The notes beneath the pieces are model-generated. The model searched no databases and was not told the origin of the DNA. It saw only the letters and a program-made list of their open reading frames with translations. Positions 1-9,351 of a stretch of 64,000 bases of DNA are shown one piece after another. The stretch lies in contig NZ_BBIW01000015.1 in NCBI RefSeq assembly GCF_000732325.1, positions 51,502-115,501 on the forward strand, read 5' to 3'. A program made the translations under genes and the position numbers. Source of the DNA: Paenibacillus sp. TCA20. Lineage in GTDB: Bacteria > Bacillota > Bacilli > Paenibacillales > Paenibacillaceae. The stretch's first letter is position 1. The number at the start of each line of letters is the position of its first letter.

Positions 1-1
1 G

Positions 2-169
2 TTCCCAAGTGTAAACTATGCGGCGCATACGGTCGTCACTCATTTGATGGATTTTGGTACGATTCGCTTCGAGATGGGATACGCTTCAGCCATTGCTACA
101 GTTCTTTTTTTACTTATGCTGGGAACGAATGTGATGACGCAAAAAATGCTGAGAAAGATAGGTGAATGA
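2..169 (+). CDS. ABC transporter permease, sugar type (C-terminal fragment)
   Basis: Only the last 55 codons are in the window; the frame is open from the left edge to TGA at 167-169. The peptide carries one hydrophobic stretch (ATVLFLLMLG) followed by a short basic tail, as in the last helix of LplB/UgpA-type permeases. Its stop overlaps the start of the next permease (ATGA), which is typical of the paired inner-membrane subunits of carbohydrate ABC importers. Family assignment rests mainly on this neighbour, since no EAA loop is visible in the fragment. Confidence 0.6.
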   Translation, partial: FPSVNYAAHTVVTHLMDFGTIRFEMGYASAIATVLFLLMLGTNVMTQKMLRKIGE

Positions 170-1047
170 CAATGACTAGCAAAGTACGTGGCGTCTTTGG
201 TATGCCGAAGAGACTTAACCGGTCATTTACCGTTAGCTTAATGTTATTTGCACTGCTGGCTCTGTTTGGAGCATTCATGATACTCCCGCTAATCTATGCT
301 GTAAACAATGCCTTTAAGCCACTCGATGAGCTGTTTATATTTCCGCCGCGCTTCTGGGTGAATAATCCGACGACGGAGAATTTTGCAGACTTGATTAATC
401 TGATGGGCAACTCCTGGGTTCCCTTATCAAGGTATATCGCGAATACGCTGCTTATAACGCTAGTGGGAACAGCAGGACATATTCTCCTTGCTTCTGCAGC
501 AGCTTATCCGCTGGCCAAATATCGTTTTCCCGGGTCAAAAGTGCTGTTTACGATTGTCATTCTATCATTGATGTTCTCTCCTCACGTAACGTCGATTCCG
601 AACTACATGGTCATGTCTTGGCTTGGCTGGATTAACACGCATACATCCATTATCGTGCCTTCGCTCGCTTTCTCGTTAGGACTCTTCTTAATGAAGCAGT
701 TTATGGAGCAAATTCCTAATGCATTGCTGGAGGCAGCCAAAATCGATGGAGCGAGTGAATACCGAATTTTCTGGAGCATTGTGATGCCCAATGTGAAACC
801 GGCCTGGCTTACGCTCATGATTCTGCAGTTCCCTGCGCTCTGGGGCACGGATGGCGGGAGCTTCATTTACAGTGAAAATCTCAAAACGCTGCATTATGCA
901 CTGAGTCAGATTGTTCAGGGAGGGATAGCAAGAGCGGGAGTTGGGGCTGCTGTTGCCTTACTGCTCATGATTGTACCCATCACCCTATTCGTCATTTCCC
1001 AGAGCAGCGTCATGCAGACAATGGCCACTTCGGGCATGAAGGAGTAG
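166..1047 (+). CDS. Carbohydrate ABC transporter permease (MalG/UgpE type)
   Basis: A 293-residue inner-membrane subunit of a sugar-type ABC importer. Hydrophobic segments lie near residues 24-46, 95-115, 125-150, 165-185, 215-235 and 255-280. The cytoplasmic EAA loop that contacts the ATPase is clear near residues 185-210 (EAAKIDGASEYRIF). It overlaps the upstream permease by four bases, so the two form the first permease pair of the operon. An alternative start is the ATG at 172. No ATPase or solute-binding gene is seen here; the shared MsmK-type ATPase of Firmicutes may serve, and the binding protein is probably left of the window. Substrate unknown; the later xylan genes suggest an oligosaccharide. 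Confidence 0.9.
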   Translation: MTMTSKVRGVFGMPKRLNRSFTVSLMLFALLALFGAFMILPLIYAVNNAFKPLDELFIFPPRFWVNNPTTENFADLINLMGNSWVPLSRYIANTLLITLVGTAGHILLASAAAYPLAKYRFPGSKVLFTIVILSLMFSPHVTSIPNYMVMSWLGWINTHTSIIVPSLAFSLGLFLMKQFMEQIPNALLEAAKIDGASEYRIFWSIVMPNVKPAWLTLMILQFPALWGTDGGSFIYSENLKTLHYALSQIVQGGIARAGVGAAVALLLMIVPITLFVISQSSVMQTMATSGMKE

Positions 1048-1062
1048 AAAGGAGGCAGCGAC

Positions 1063-2526
1063 GTGCAGAAAAGCATATGGAAAAAACATAAAGTGATCAT
1101 CTTGGGCATAGTCTGCCTCCTGTTATTCAGTCAAGAAGCATCCTACGTAAGTGCAGACACCAATTCAGATGCTTACCATTATTCCTACTGGGGCGATACC
1201 GTTCCAGCTCCAGCGGCATATGAGGCAACCGAAATCATCACAGGCAAGGAGCTGAACACGGTCCATTTCAAAGAACCGAGCGATATGCATGTAACAGAGA
1301 ATCAACACGTCTTTATACTGGATTCTGGCAATGGCCGGGTTATTGAAATGGACCACACTTTCAAGCTGGTGAGAACAATTGACTCATTTGAACGGGAAGG
1401 CAAGGAAGAATATTTTAATAATCCCCAGGGACTGTACGTTACGAATAAAGGCCACCTGCTTATTGCCGATTCAGATAATCACCGGGTTGTGCATCTAGAT
1501 GAGGAAGGGCAACTGGTTAAGATTGTGGCTGAACCGAAATCGGATCTGTTAAAGACGGATTTTATATTTAAACCGTTACGGATCGTCATGGACAAGGGGG
1601 AACGGATCTACGTCATGGCCGAAGGCGTTTTTGATGGATTTATGGAGTTCAGCGCCGATGGCACCTTCTCTTCCTTTATCGGAGCAAACAGGGTTCAGGT
1701 TGATCCGGTGGAGTATTTGTGGAAACGATTCGCAACCCGTGAGCAGCGCAGTCAGATGGTCATGTTTACCCCGACGGAATTTACCAATCTAGATATGGAT
1801 GAGGAAGGCTTCATTTATGCCACAAGCGGCGATCGCGGTAAAGATTCTATCAAGAAGCTGAATGCCCAGGGAACAGACATCCTGCGCAGAGAGGGCTATC
1901 AGCCGCCTCAGGGCGATCTAGTGTACACCAACGAAGCCGGACCATCACGCTTGATTGATATTGATGTTGGTGATAGTGACATGTATTCCGTGCTGGATTC
2001 CAACATGGGAAGAATTTTCACCTACAATGGCGACGGTTATCTGCTCCATATATTTGGCGGTATTGGCAACCGACGGGGTCAGTTCAATACACCTGTGGCT
2101 CTGGAACGTTCGGGCGATCGCATGCTCGTTCTCGATAAGTCGCTCGGCGAGATTACGGTCTTTCAAACGACGGAGTACGGGCGCACGCTGCATGAAGCGG
2201 TACGCAGTTATTATAACGGCGACGAAGATCAGTCCTCGGTCATGTTTGCCAAAGCTGCTGAGATGAATGCCAATCTGGAGTATGCCTATGCGGGAATCGG
2301 CAAAGCGCTGCTTCGCCAGAAGGAGTATGAGGATTCTGCGCAATACTTTAAGCGGAGTATGGAGCGCCAAGGCTACTCCAAAGCTTTTCTTTTGTTTCGC
2401 AAAGAATTGATGCGTGAGCATTTCTCATGGATGATGTCTGGCTTATTCCTGGCTGCAGCTGCGTTTGTCACCGTCATCATTGTTCGCAGACAAAAAAGGA
2501 GGACAGCGAATGCAGACGTCAAGTAA
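1063..2526 (+). CDS. Secreted or membrane-anchored NHL-repeat beta-propeller protein
   Basis: 487 residues from a GTG start placed seven bases after AAGGAGG. It has an N-terminal signal segment (about residues 9-28) and a run of NHL-type blades from about 65 to 370 (for example VFILDSGNGRVIEMD, LLIADSDNHRVVHLD). A helical TPR-like stretch follows at about 390-445, then one transmembrane helix near 456-475 with a basic tail. The propeller should therefore sit outside the cell, tethered by its C-terminus. It lies between two ABC permease pairs and overlaps the next gene by 17 bases, so it is translationally coupled. Exact role unknown; it may present or sense the transported sugar. It is not obviously an enzyme. 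Confidence 0.8.
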   Translation: MQKSIWKKHKVIILGIVCLLLFSQEASYVSADTNSDAYHYSYWGDTVPAPAAYEATEIITGKELNTVHFKEPSDMHVTENQHVFILDSGNGRVIEMDHTFKLVRTIDSFEREGKEEYFNNPQGLYVTNKGHLLIADSDNHRVVHLDEEGQLVKIVAEPKSDLLKTDFIFKPLRIVMDKGERIYVMAEGVFDGFMEFSADGTFSSFIGANRVQVDPVEYLWKRFATREQRSQMVMFTPTEFTNLDMDEEGFIYATSGDRGKDSIKKLNAQGTDILRREGYQPPQGDLVYTNEAGPSRLIDIDVGDSDMYSVLDSNMGRIFTYNGDGYLLHIFGGIGNRRGQFNTPVALERSGDRMLVLDKSLGEITVFQTTEYGRTLHEAVRSYYNGDEDQSSVMFAKAAEMNANLEYAYAGIGKALLRQKEYEDSAQYFKRSMERQGYSKAFLLFRKELMREHFSWMMSGLFLAAAAFVTVIIVRRQKRRTANADVK

Positions 2527-3145
2527 GCAATTATATCAGTACCCATTGCATCTCATATTTCATCCATTCAATGGATACTGGGAACTGAAATACGAACGGA
2601 ATCAGAAAACAACACTGCTGATTGCATTCCTAATTCTAGTACTTTTGGTTATCACTAAAATTTTGCATGCCCAGTACAGCGGTTTCCTCATTAACTTCAA
2701 CAATCCGAAGTATCTGAACAGCCTGCTTGAAATGGTATATGTCATTATTCCGGTACTGTTCTGGTGTATTGCCAATTGGTCTTTAACCACGCTTATGGAC
2801 GGGGAAGGTAAATTCTCTGAAATTTTTATGTCTACGTGCTTTGCACTGGTGCCGCTGTTTCTCATTCATTTTCCATGGATTTGGCTGAGTCTCGTCATTT
2901 CCGCACAGGAAACTGCATTTTATTACTTCTCTAACGCACTTGCAGTCGGCTGGACGTTATATCTGTTATTCGTGGGAAATATGACAGTCCACCAGTATAC
3001 GCCGGCCAAAACGGTGCTGACGATGCTGCTCACCCTAGTTGCTATGGCCTTTATGGCATTTCTGTGCCTATTGTTCTTTAGCCTTGTACAGCAGATCGTT
3101 TCCTTTGTTGTAACTATTTATCAGGAATTAGTGCTTCGGGGCTAA
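2510..3145 (+). CDS. Yip1-like membrane protein
   Basis: 211 residues. The longest frame opens at 2465, but the ATG at 2510 follows AAAAGGAGG at a normal distance and removes an implausible N-terminus, so 2510 is chosen. Five hydrophobic segments are visible (for example TLLIAFLILVLLVIT, YVIIPVLFWCIANW). The short polar start with a PFNGYWELKYE motif is typical of the small Yip1-domain proteins of Firmicutes. It overlaps the NHL gene and is followed at 19 bases by the DUF5696 lipoprotein. The three probably act together at the membrane. Function unknown. Confidence 0.75.
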   Translation: MQTSSKQLYQYPLHLIFHPFNGYWELKYERNQKTTLLIAFLILVLLVITKILHAQYSGFLINFNNPKYLNSLLEMVYVIIPVLFWCIANWSLTTLMDGEGKFSEIFMSTCFALVPLFLIHFPWIWLSLVISAQETAFYYFSNALAVGWTLYLLFVGNMTVHQYTPAKTVLTMLLTLVAMAFMAFLCLLFFSLVQQIVSFVVTIYQELVLRG

Positions 3146-3163
3146 GGAAGGAGGAGATATACA

Positions 3164-5734
3164 ATGAAATATGCCGTAGCCAAAAGAATCAGCGGAATGC
3201 TGCTCATTGGCAGTCTGCTTCTCAGTGGTTGTCAAATCTCGCCAGCTTCCCAGGTCCGTGAGACGGCGACTACTGTTGACCAAGCTGAGGTTCCCTCCCT
3301 GCCTCCCGGAGAAAAACTGAAATCGTCTTTCAGCGATGCTCGTCTTTCAGGCATGCTTGGAATCGCCCAGAATAATTCGCTTCAGCTGTTCATTCACGAA
3401 GAGACTGCTGAGATTGCAGTTGTTCACAAACAGAGCGGTCAAATATGGCGAAGCAATCCAGCTGATCGTGACAAGGACGGAATCGCAACCGGGATTAACA
3501 AAGATCTTCTCTCATCACAAACAAGACTCAGCTTCTTTAACAGTCTGGGTCAGAGCAGTTCCGTAAACTCTTACACGGATAGTGTTGGACACAAGCAGGT
3601 AAGTTATGAAGCGATTGATAACGGAGTTCGGGTTCATTATCAGTTCGGAAGCACTGAACGCTCCATTGAAGATTTGCCAGTGAAGATCAGCAAAGAACGA
3701 TTTGAAGAGAAGCTGCTCTCCCAGCTCGACAGCGCTGGGCAGCGTGCATTAAAAATCGGTTATACAGAAGACAAGGAAGAAGGAATCTACACTCGAAATG
3801 ATAAGGCGCTGCAAGGACTTCAGCTTTCCAGAGCTTTAAAAGCCTTTGAGACAGCCGGCTATACGGAAGAAGATCTGGAACAGGACCATACCGAGCATGG
3901 GATTGAGCTTGAGCAGAGCGGGCCGCGACTGTTCATGCTCACCATGGAATATGAACTGGACGGTGAGGATCTGCTTGTATGTATACCCTCCTCCGGAATT
4001 CATTTTCCAGAAGAATATCCGGTTAACACGATCTCTGTTATGGATTATTTCGGAGCCGGTGGTTCAAATGAAGAAGGCTCCATATTTGTACCAGATGGTT
4101 CTGGGGCATTGATTCATTTTAATAATGGCAAAGTCCAGTATCCTGCGTATCAGCAAGATATTTACGGCCCGGATATGACAATGAAGGTTCGCGAAGTCAG
4201 CTCAAATGAAGCTAAAGCCAGATTGCCCGTCTTTGGACTAATTCGGGAAGAAGGAGCTTTTCTGGGGATTATTGAGGAAGGAGATGCTGTTGCGGTTGTC
4301 AATGCTGATATTAGCGGCAAGCTAAACAGCTACAACAATGTATATCCGAGCTTCTATGTGGTGAACAAGAGCGATGTAACCCTTCAGGCAAGTGACATGG
4401 TCCGAACGCTTCCGAAATTCCAGGCCAAACCGACCGCATCCGACTTCGTCGTTCGGTATGCTTTTGTCGGCGCAGAGAAGGCATCTTACTCGGGCTTGGC
4501 CTCTCTCTATCGAGATTATCTGCTGCAAACGGGCGGCCTGCCCGAGTCCAAGACCAGTAGAGAGCAGAACAGCCTTCCGTTTTATCTTAAACTGCTTGGC
4601 GGCATGACCACTCGCCAACATATACTAGGCATTCCTTATGATTCTACGGAGGCATTAACTACTTTTGACGAAGCTCAAAATATACTCTCCGCGCTGAAAG
4701 AAAAGAAGGTGTCAAACATTCTAGTTCGCTATGCCGGTTGGTTTAATGACGGTCTTTATCATCGGATGCCGGACTCCATTAACGTGGATCGTGCTATTGG
4801 CGGGAAAAAGGAAATGCGCGAATTCAGCTCCTTTACACGAGAGTCGGGGATCGGCTTTTATCCGGATGTTGCTATGTTGAGTGTACAATCCAAAAAAGGT
4901 TTTAGACCATCTAAAGAAGCTTCACGAACGTTAACACAGGAACCAGCGGTCATCTATCCTATGGACCCGGCAAGACAGCGGCGTAACTTGGATCGATCTC
5001 CATCCTATGTGCTTTCTCCCAATTTACTAGACGAATTGACGGAAGAGATGCTGAAGGATACAGCTCCTCTTCCGATGGATGGAATTTCTCTTAGGGATCT
5101 GGCAGAACAGTTGAACAGTGACATGAATCCGAAGAAGCTGCTCGATCGAACGCAATCGCTTAGTGTCGTAACCAAGGCACTCGAACAGATTAAACAGCAG
5201 ACGGGCTCCGTTGTTGCGGATGGCGGAAACGGCTACGCGCTGCCTTATGTAACAGACCTGACAGATGCTCCAATGACAAGCAGCCGCTTTAAGCTGGAAG
5301 ATGAAGAGATTCCGTTCTATCAACTCGTTCTGCATGGGAGCATCAGCTATACCGGCACTCCATACAATCTCTCAACCTATACGAACGCAAGACAATATGT
5401 CCTGAAGCTGATTGAATATGGAGCGAGTCCTTATTTCGCCTGGTTCAACGCCCCGAATCATGTTGTGAAAGAGACCGATTACGATCACCTCTATGCGTCA
5501 AATTATGAGCAGTGGATCGACCTAGCTGCCCAAATTTACAACGAGGTCAATCAGGCGAACCTTCCGTTTGCCGGGCGTTCAATGAAGTCACATGAATCCC
5601 TCGCGGAAGGCGTATTTCGAACAACGTATGAAGGCGGAGGGTTTGCTATCGTCAATTACAATGACTTCCCCGTGGATGTGGAGAACTATACCGTAAAAGC
5701 TCTTAGTTACGTGACTGGTGGTGAGCAGCTCTGA
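3164..5734 (+). CDS. DUF5696-type large lipoprotein
   Basis: 856 residues beginning with a lipoprotein signal (lipobox LSGC, Cys23), preceded by a strong AAGGAAGGAGG site. It should be lipidated on the outer face of the membrane. The first 450 or so residues look beta-rich. From about 470 to 800 the protein alternates strands and helices with barrel-like segments (ILVRYAGWFNDG, IGFYPDVAMLS, SVVADGGNGYALPY, ASPYFAWF), as in TIM-barrel glycosidases. I recognise the family as the uncharacterised DUF5696. An enzymatic role is inference only, and no catalytic pair can be named. Its stop overlaps the next permease (CTGA), so expression is coupled to transport. Confidence 0.8.
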   Translation: MKYAVAKRISGMLLIGSLLLSGCQISPASQVRETATTVDQAEVPSLPPGEKLKSSFSDARLSGMLGIAQNNSLQLFIHEETAEIAVVHKQSGQIWRSNPADRDKDGIATGINKDLLSSQTRLSFFNSLGQSSSVNSYTDSVGHKQVSYEAIDNGVRVHYQFGSTERSIEDLPVKISKERFEEKLLSQLDSAGQRALKIGYTEDKEEGIYTRNDKALQGLQLSRALKAFETAGYTEEDLEQDHTEHGIELEQSGPRLFMLTMEYELDGEDLLVCIPSSGIHFPEEYPVNTISVMDYFGAGGSNEEGSIFVPDGSGALIHFNNGKVQYPAYQQDIYGPDMTMKVREVSSNEAKARLPVFGLIREEGAFLGIIEEGDAVAVVNADISGKLNSYNNVYPSFYVVNKSDVTLQASDMVRTLPKFQAKPTASDFVVRYAFVGAEKASYSGLASLYRDYLLQTGGLPESKTSREQNSLPFYLKLLGGMTTRQHILGIPYDSTEALTTFDEAQNILSALKEKKVSNILVRYAGWFNDGLYHRMPDSINVDRAIGGKKEMREFSSFTRESGIGFYPDVAMLSVQSKKGFRPSKEASRTLTQEPAVIYPMDPARQRRNLDRSPSYVLSPNLLDELTEEMLKDTAPLPMDGISLRDLAEQLNSDMNPKKLLDRTQSLSVVTKALEQIKQQTGSVVADGGNGYALPYVTDLTDAPMTSSRFKLEDEEIPFYQLVLHGSISYTGTPYNLSTYTNARQYVLKLIEYGASPYFAWFNAPNHVVKETDYDHLYASNYEQWIDLAAQIYNEVNQANLPFAGRSMKSHESLAEGVFRTTYEGGGFAIVNYNDFPVDVENYTVKALSYVTGGEQL

Positions 5735-6633
5735 AGACACTTCTGAAATGGAAATGGGGAAATCGCACGTATGCTCAGCAGAAAGCCCTGTGGGGCGTAA
5801 TCTACGTACTGCCTTGGTTTATTGGATTTGTATTGTTCTTCTTCATTCCTCTAATGGCTTCGTTGCGTTACAGCATGAGTACGATTCAGGCTAATGCGGA
5901 AGGCATAGCGATTCAATTCACCGGTGTCGTCAATTATGTTCAAGCGCTCACCGTTAATACCAGCTTCAACCGTGCATTGATTGAGTCGGTAACAGACGTA
6001 CTTGTCAACGTGCCTCTTATCATCATATTCAGCCTGTTTCTTGCCGTCATCCTGAATCAGAAATTCAGGGGTAGAGCCTTGGCACGATCTATCTTTTTCC
6101 TGCCGGTTATTCTGGCATCAGGCGTTATTATGTCACTGGAGAGCACCAGTTTAATTGAAGCAGTTAATCAGAACAGCACGGGCGGAAGCTCGCTCGGCAC
6201 GTTAGAACTGGAGAAATTGATGCTTGATGCAGGTGTAAGTGAATGGATCGTCACGTACTTAAGCAGCGCAGTAGATCGAATCTATCAGATTGTCAGTCAA
6301 TCCGGCGTACAGATTCTGATCTTTCTGGCAGGTATTCAAACCATCTCTCCTCAATTGTATGAGGCATCGAAGATCGAAGGCGCAACCGGCTACGAAGCGT
6401 TCTGGAAAATTACTTTTCCAATGGTCAGCCCGCTCATCTTCGTCAATGCAATCTATACCATTATCGATTCATTTGCCAATAATGCCATGACGGAACTGAT
6501 TCGGGAGACCGGCTTCGTTAAGTTCGACTTTGGCTTAAGCTCTGCCATGGCATGGGTCTACTTCCTGGCTATCGCCATCATTTTAATAATCGTAACGGTT
6601 ATTTTTTCGAAACGTGTGTTCTATCAAGATTAA
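5731..6633 (+). CDS. Sugar ABC transporter permease (LplB/UgpA type), CTG start
   Basis: No ATG, GTG or TTG lies in this frame between the in-frame stop at 5722-5724 and a TTG at 5833, which would cut off the first transmembrane helix. The residues just upstream (about 5749-5832: KWGNRTYAQQKALWG, then IYVLPWFIGF) are a standard permease N-terminus. The CTG at 5731 overlaps the DUF5696 stop as CTGA and follows GGTGGTGAG, so I place the start there (300 residues). The EAA loop is at about residues 210-230 (YEASKIEGATGYEAFW), and helices span the remainder. This is the first permease of the second pair; the substrate is unknown. Confidence 0.8.
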   Translation: MKTLLKWKWGNRTYAQQKALWGVIYVLPWFIGFVLFFFIPLMASLRYSMSTIQANAEGIAIQFTGVVNYVQALTVNTSFNRALIESVTDVLVNVPLIIIFSLFLAVILNQKFRGRALARSIFFLPVILASGVIMSLESTSLIEAVNQNSTGGSSLGTLELEKLMLDAGVSEWIVTYLSSAVDRIYQIVSQSGVQILIFLAGIQTISPQLYEASKIEGATGYEAFWKITFPMVSPLIFVNAIYTIIDSFANNAMTELIRETGFVKFDFGLSSAMAWVYFLAIAIILIIVTVIFSKRVFYQD

Positions 6634-6650
6634 AAAGGAGGATGTCCCGC

Positions 6651-7595
6651 GTGAAGACATCACGATTGTTATCGCTGGAGCATTGGAAGGGCTGGCTGTG
6701 GGCCATGATCCGTTTTGTTCTAATTACCGGACTTTCCTTTGTTATCCTCTTCCCAATATTCCAGAAAATTTCGACTTCCATTAAGGATAAGGTTGATCTT
6801 TATTCTGCGGTAGTTGTGTGGATTCCTCAGAACTTCTCCATTGAGAATTTTAAACAGGCGATTCAAGTCATGGACTACTGGGAAACGCTGTTCAACACTT
6901 TTACACTCTCTGCCACAACGACTTTGTTAACGACGGCTTCTTGTGCACTTGCAGGATACGGGTTTGCAAGGCTTAAATTCAAAGGAAGCAGCTGGCTGTT
7001 TGCAGGCGTGATCCTGACGATTCTCGTGCCGCCAACGACCATTCTCATTCCCGTGTATTTAAATTTGAAGAACTTTGATCTTTTGGGGCTCATGACCCTC
7101 ATCACGGGTAAACCCGTAAATTTGCTGAACACATATTGGCCATTCATACTTACAGCAGTGACAGCCAATTCGCTTAAGGCAGGCTTGTATATTTTTATCT
7201 TCCGTCAGTTCTTTAGGGGGATCCCTAAGGAAGTGGAAGAGGCCGCTTACGTAGATGGAGCAGGTATTGGTCGAACCTTTTTTAGAATCATGCTGCCTAA
7301 TGCCATTCCATCTATGGTGACCGTCATGCTGTTTTCCTTCGTGTGGCAGTGGAATGACAGTTTTTATACAACCACGTATCTGACCTCCAGCAAGGTCATG
7401 TCGACGCAATTGTCGTCTCTTCCATACAACCTTGCTCAGCAGGTCGGGGATGGTGCCTCCAAGGCAGATCCTTTTTACCTAAGCATGATTCAGGATACAG
7501 GGATTCTACTCGCGATCCTGCCTTTGATTGTGATCTATCTCTTCGTACAGCGCTACTTCGTAGAAAGTGTAGAGCGTTCGGGAATCGTCGGTTAG
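6651..7595 (+). CDS. Carbohydrate ABC transporter permease (MalG type)
   Basis: 314 residues from the GTG at 6651, nine bases after the AAAGGAGG at about 6634-6641. The ATG at 6642 touches that site and is too close, and the longer frame from 6552 runs inside the preceding gene. Six hydrophobic segments are visible, with the EAA loop near residues 200-225 (EEAAYVDGAGIGRTFF) and the helix-rich C-terminus of the MalG/LacG group. It is partner of the permease ending at 6633. The operon thus holds two complete permease pairs around the NHL-Yip1-DUF5696 trio and continues, 48 bases later, into a secreted glycosidase. Confidence 0.9.
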   Translation: MKTSRLLSLEHWKGWLWAMIRFVLITGLSFVILFPIFQKISTSIKDKVDLYSAVVVWIPQNFSIENFKQAIQVMDYWETLFNTFTLSATTTLLTTASCALAGYGFARLKFKGSSWLFAGVILTILVPPTTILIPVYLNLKNFDLLGLMTLITGKPVNLLNTYWPFILTAVTANSLKAGLYIFIFRQFFRGIPKEVEEAAYVDGAGIGRTFFRIMLPNAIPSMVTVMLFSFVWQWNDSFYTTTYLTSSKVMSTQLSSLPYNLAQQVGDGASKADPFYLSMIQDTGILLAILPLIVIYLFVQRYFVESVERSGIVG

Positions 7596-7643
7596 AACCA
7601 AACATTATATCGCAAACCATCTGATAGATTAGGAGGGATTCAA

Positions 7644-9338
7644 GTGAAGAAGATGATGACATCTTGTAAGCTTCTGCTTATTCTAGCTTTGCTGATTACC
7701 ATTGCTCCATGGGGAGGCGGCCGCGCCGAGGCTTGGGTGGGTATGCCAATGGGGAAGCTTCATGTAAGCGGTAAACATCTGGTCAACAGCAACAATCAGC
7801 CGGTACTTCTAAATGGCTGGCACCAGCCATCTGGTGCATACTGGACATACCAGGACAGTAATTATTATCTCAATCTCCACGGTAATGATCGGCATAAGGC
7901 CACGCTTGCTTATCTAAAAGATATTACCGATACGTTTACAGATACAAGTCCGAAATACGGAAGCAATCATGGATGGAACATGAACCAAGTGAGATTATTT
8001 ATCGATCGCCAAGACATGGGGGACGTGGCCGCTGGTACATATAATTTTGCCGGAGTGCAGACGGTCACACAAAACGTTATCATCCCGTACATTCAGTATG
8101 CGAAGACAAAAGGGGTATATGTCGTTTTGGGACTCGACTTTACATTGAAGGACGAGCAAGCAACGACGGCTTCAAATCTACAAAAATTCAATCAAATATG
8201 GGGTTATCTCGCCTCCCGTCCGGAAATAAAAAGTGCAGATAATGTTCATTTTGAGCTGATCAATGAACCGGTGAAGTCGTATGCCAACGGTCATTGGGGT
8301 GGATACAATGGGGAGAATGATTTTGTTGACCATTGGAACGATTTACGCAATTTCCAGAATTCGATCATCTCCACGATTCGCAGCCAGGGTGCGGACAATG
8401 TAATCTGGGCGGCAGGACTGGGTTATAACCAATTTTATAGTCTAACTGCAAGTCATCCTTTGACGGATCCGCTGAACAATTATGGGTATGCGGTTCACTG
8501 GTATCCAGGTTATGGAGCTTATGACAATTTCTCAATCTTACAAGAGCAGTGGAACACCAATGTAAAAGCAGCCGCAGACAACTATCCAATTAACGTAACT
8601 GAAGTGACCTGGTTCAAGAACAAGCCTGGAGATTCGGCTTACTGGAACTTGTTTAATGGCAGCAATGAAGGTTTTGGAACAAATACCAAAACAATCTTTA
8701 ATGCAGCGGGCAACGTGAGCATTGCTGCTCATATGAATGGGTTCATTCTGGAGCCGGGACAACGAAGCTCCTTTGCCGATCCTACGGCAGGACTAAAATG
8801 GGATGGAGATACTTCTCGAAGTGCAATGGGGCGTTTCCTGTTCAATTGGTACTATGAACGCGCTCAAACCTATCCGGGTAGTGGATCGACAACTGGCCTG
8901 ATAGCAGGTATGACCTACAAAATCGTGGCAAGACATTCTGGCAAAGTCATTGATGTTCCAGGTGGGCAGAATGTGAACAATCTTCAGCTGCAGCAATGGA
9001 GCGATCTGGGGGGCAATCCTCAGAAGTGGGTGCTGAACTCAATTTCTGGGGGGAATTATATGCTGACTAGTGTAAACTCCCCGGATAAGGTCATCGATAT
9101 TCGCAACGGGACATTAACGAACGGCGAAGCTGTACAGCTGATGAGCAACTTGAACACGACCGCCCAGCATTTCAAAATCAATGATTTGGGGAACGGATAC
9201 TGGAGCATTATCAACGTAAACAGCAACAAGGCAGTTGAGGTGATGAACTCTTCTACTGCCGACGGTGCTAAGCTGCAGCAAAACGATTATACGGGGGCAC
9301 TGAATCAACAATGGAAGTTTGTTCCCATCAGCAATTAA
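7644..9338 (+). CDS. Secreted GH5-type glycoside hydrolase with C-terminal ricin-type lectin domain
   Basis: 564 residues from a GTG eight bases after AGGAGG. A Sec signal peptide covers about residues 1-30. The catalytic part (about 38-410) is a GH5-like TIM barrel: acid/base Glu208 in FELINEP and probable nucleophile Glu320 in NVTEVTW, with the usual HW at the end of a strand (AVHWYPG). Residues about 420-562 form a ricin-B-like lectin domain with repeated Q-x-W and IDV/VEV motifs (LQQWSDLGGNPQKW, LNQQWKF), which binds carbohydrate. It sits at the end of the transporter operon and faces a xylan-degradation island. The exact substrate cannot be read from sequence; cellulose, mannan or substituted xylan are possible. 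Confidence 0.85.
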   Translation: MKKMMTSCKLLLILALLITIAPWGGGRAEAWVGMPMGKLHVSGKHLVNSNNQPVLLNGWHQPSGAYWTYQDSNYYLNLHGNDRHKATLAYLKDITDTFTDTSPKYGSNHGWNMNQVRLFIDRQDMGDVAAGTYNFAGVQTVTQNVIIPYIQYAKTKGVYVVLGLDFTLKDEQATTASNLQKFNQIWGYLASRPEIKSADNVHFELINEPVKSYANGHWGGYNGENDFVDHWNDLRNFQNSIISTIRSQGADNVIWAAGLGYNQFYSLTASHPLTDPLNNYGYAVHWYPGYGAYDNFSILQEQWNTNVKAAADNYPINVTEVTWFKNKPGDSAYWNLFNGSNEGFGTNTKTIFNAAGNVSIAAHMNGFILEPGQRSSFADPTAGLKWDGDTSRSAMGRFLFNWYYERAQTYPGSGSTTGLIAGMTYKIVARHSGKVIDVPGGQNVNNLQLQQWSDLGGNPQKWVLNSISGGNYMLTSVNSPDKVIDIRNGTLTNGEAVQLMSNLNTTAQHFKINDLGNGYWSIINVNSNKAVEVMNSSTADGAKLQQNDYTGALNQQWKFVPISN

Positions 9339-9351
9339 TTTGACGCATAAA

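Noticed and set aside
1945..2421. 158-codon open frame on the minus strand
   Set aside because: It lies wholly antisense to the NHL-repeat gene, has no ribosome site and encodes no recognisable fold; a shadow of codon bias.
6552..6650. Upstream extension of the second MalG-type permease
   Set aside because: The extension overlaps the preceding permease and bypasses the clear AAAGGAGG before 6651.
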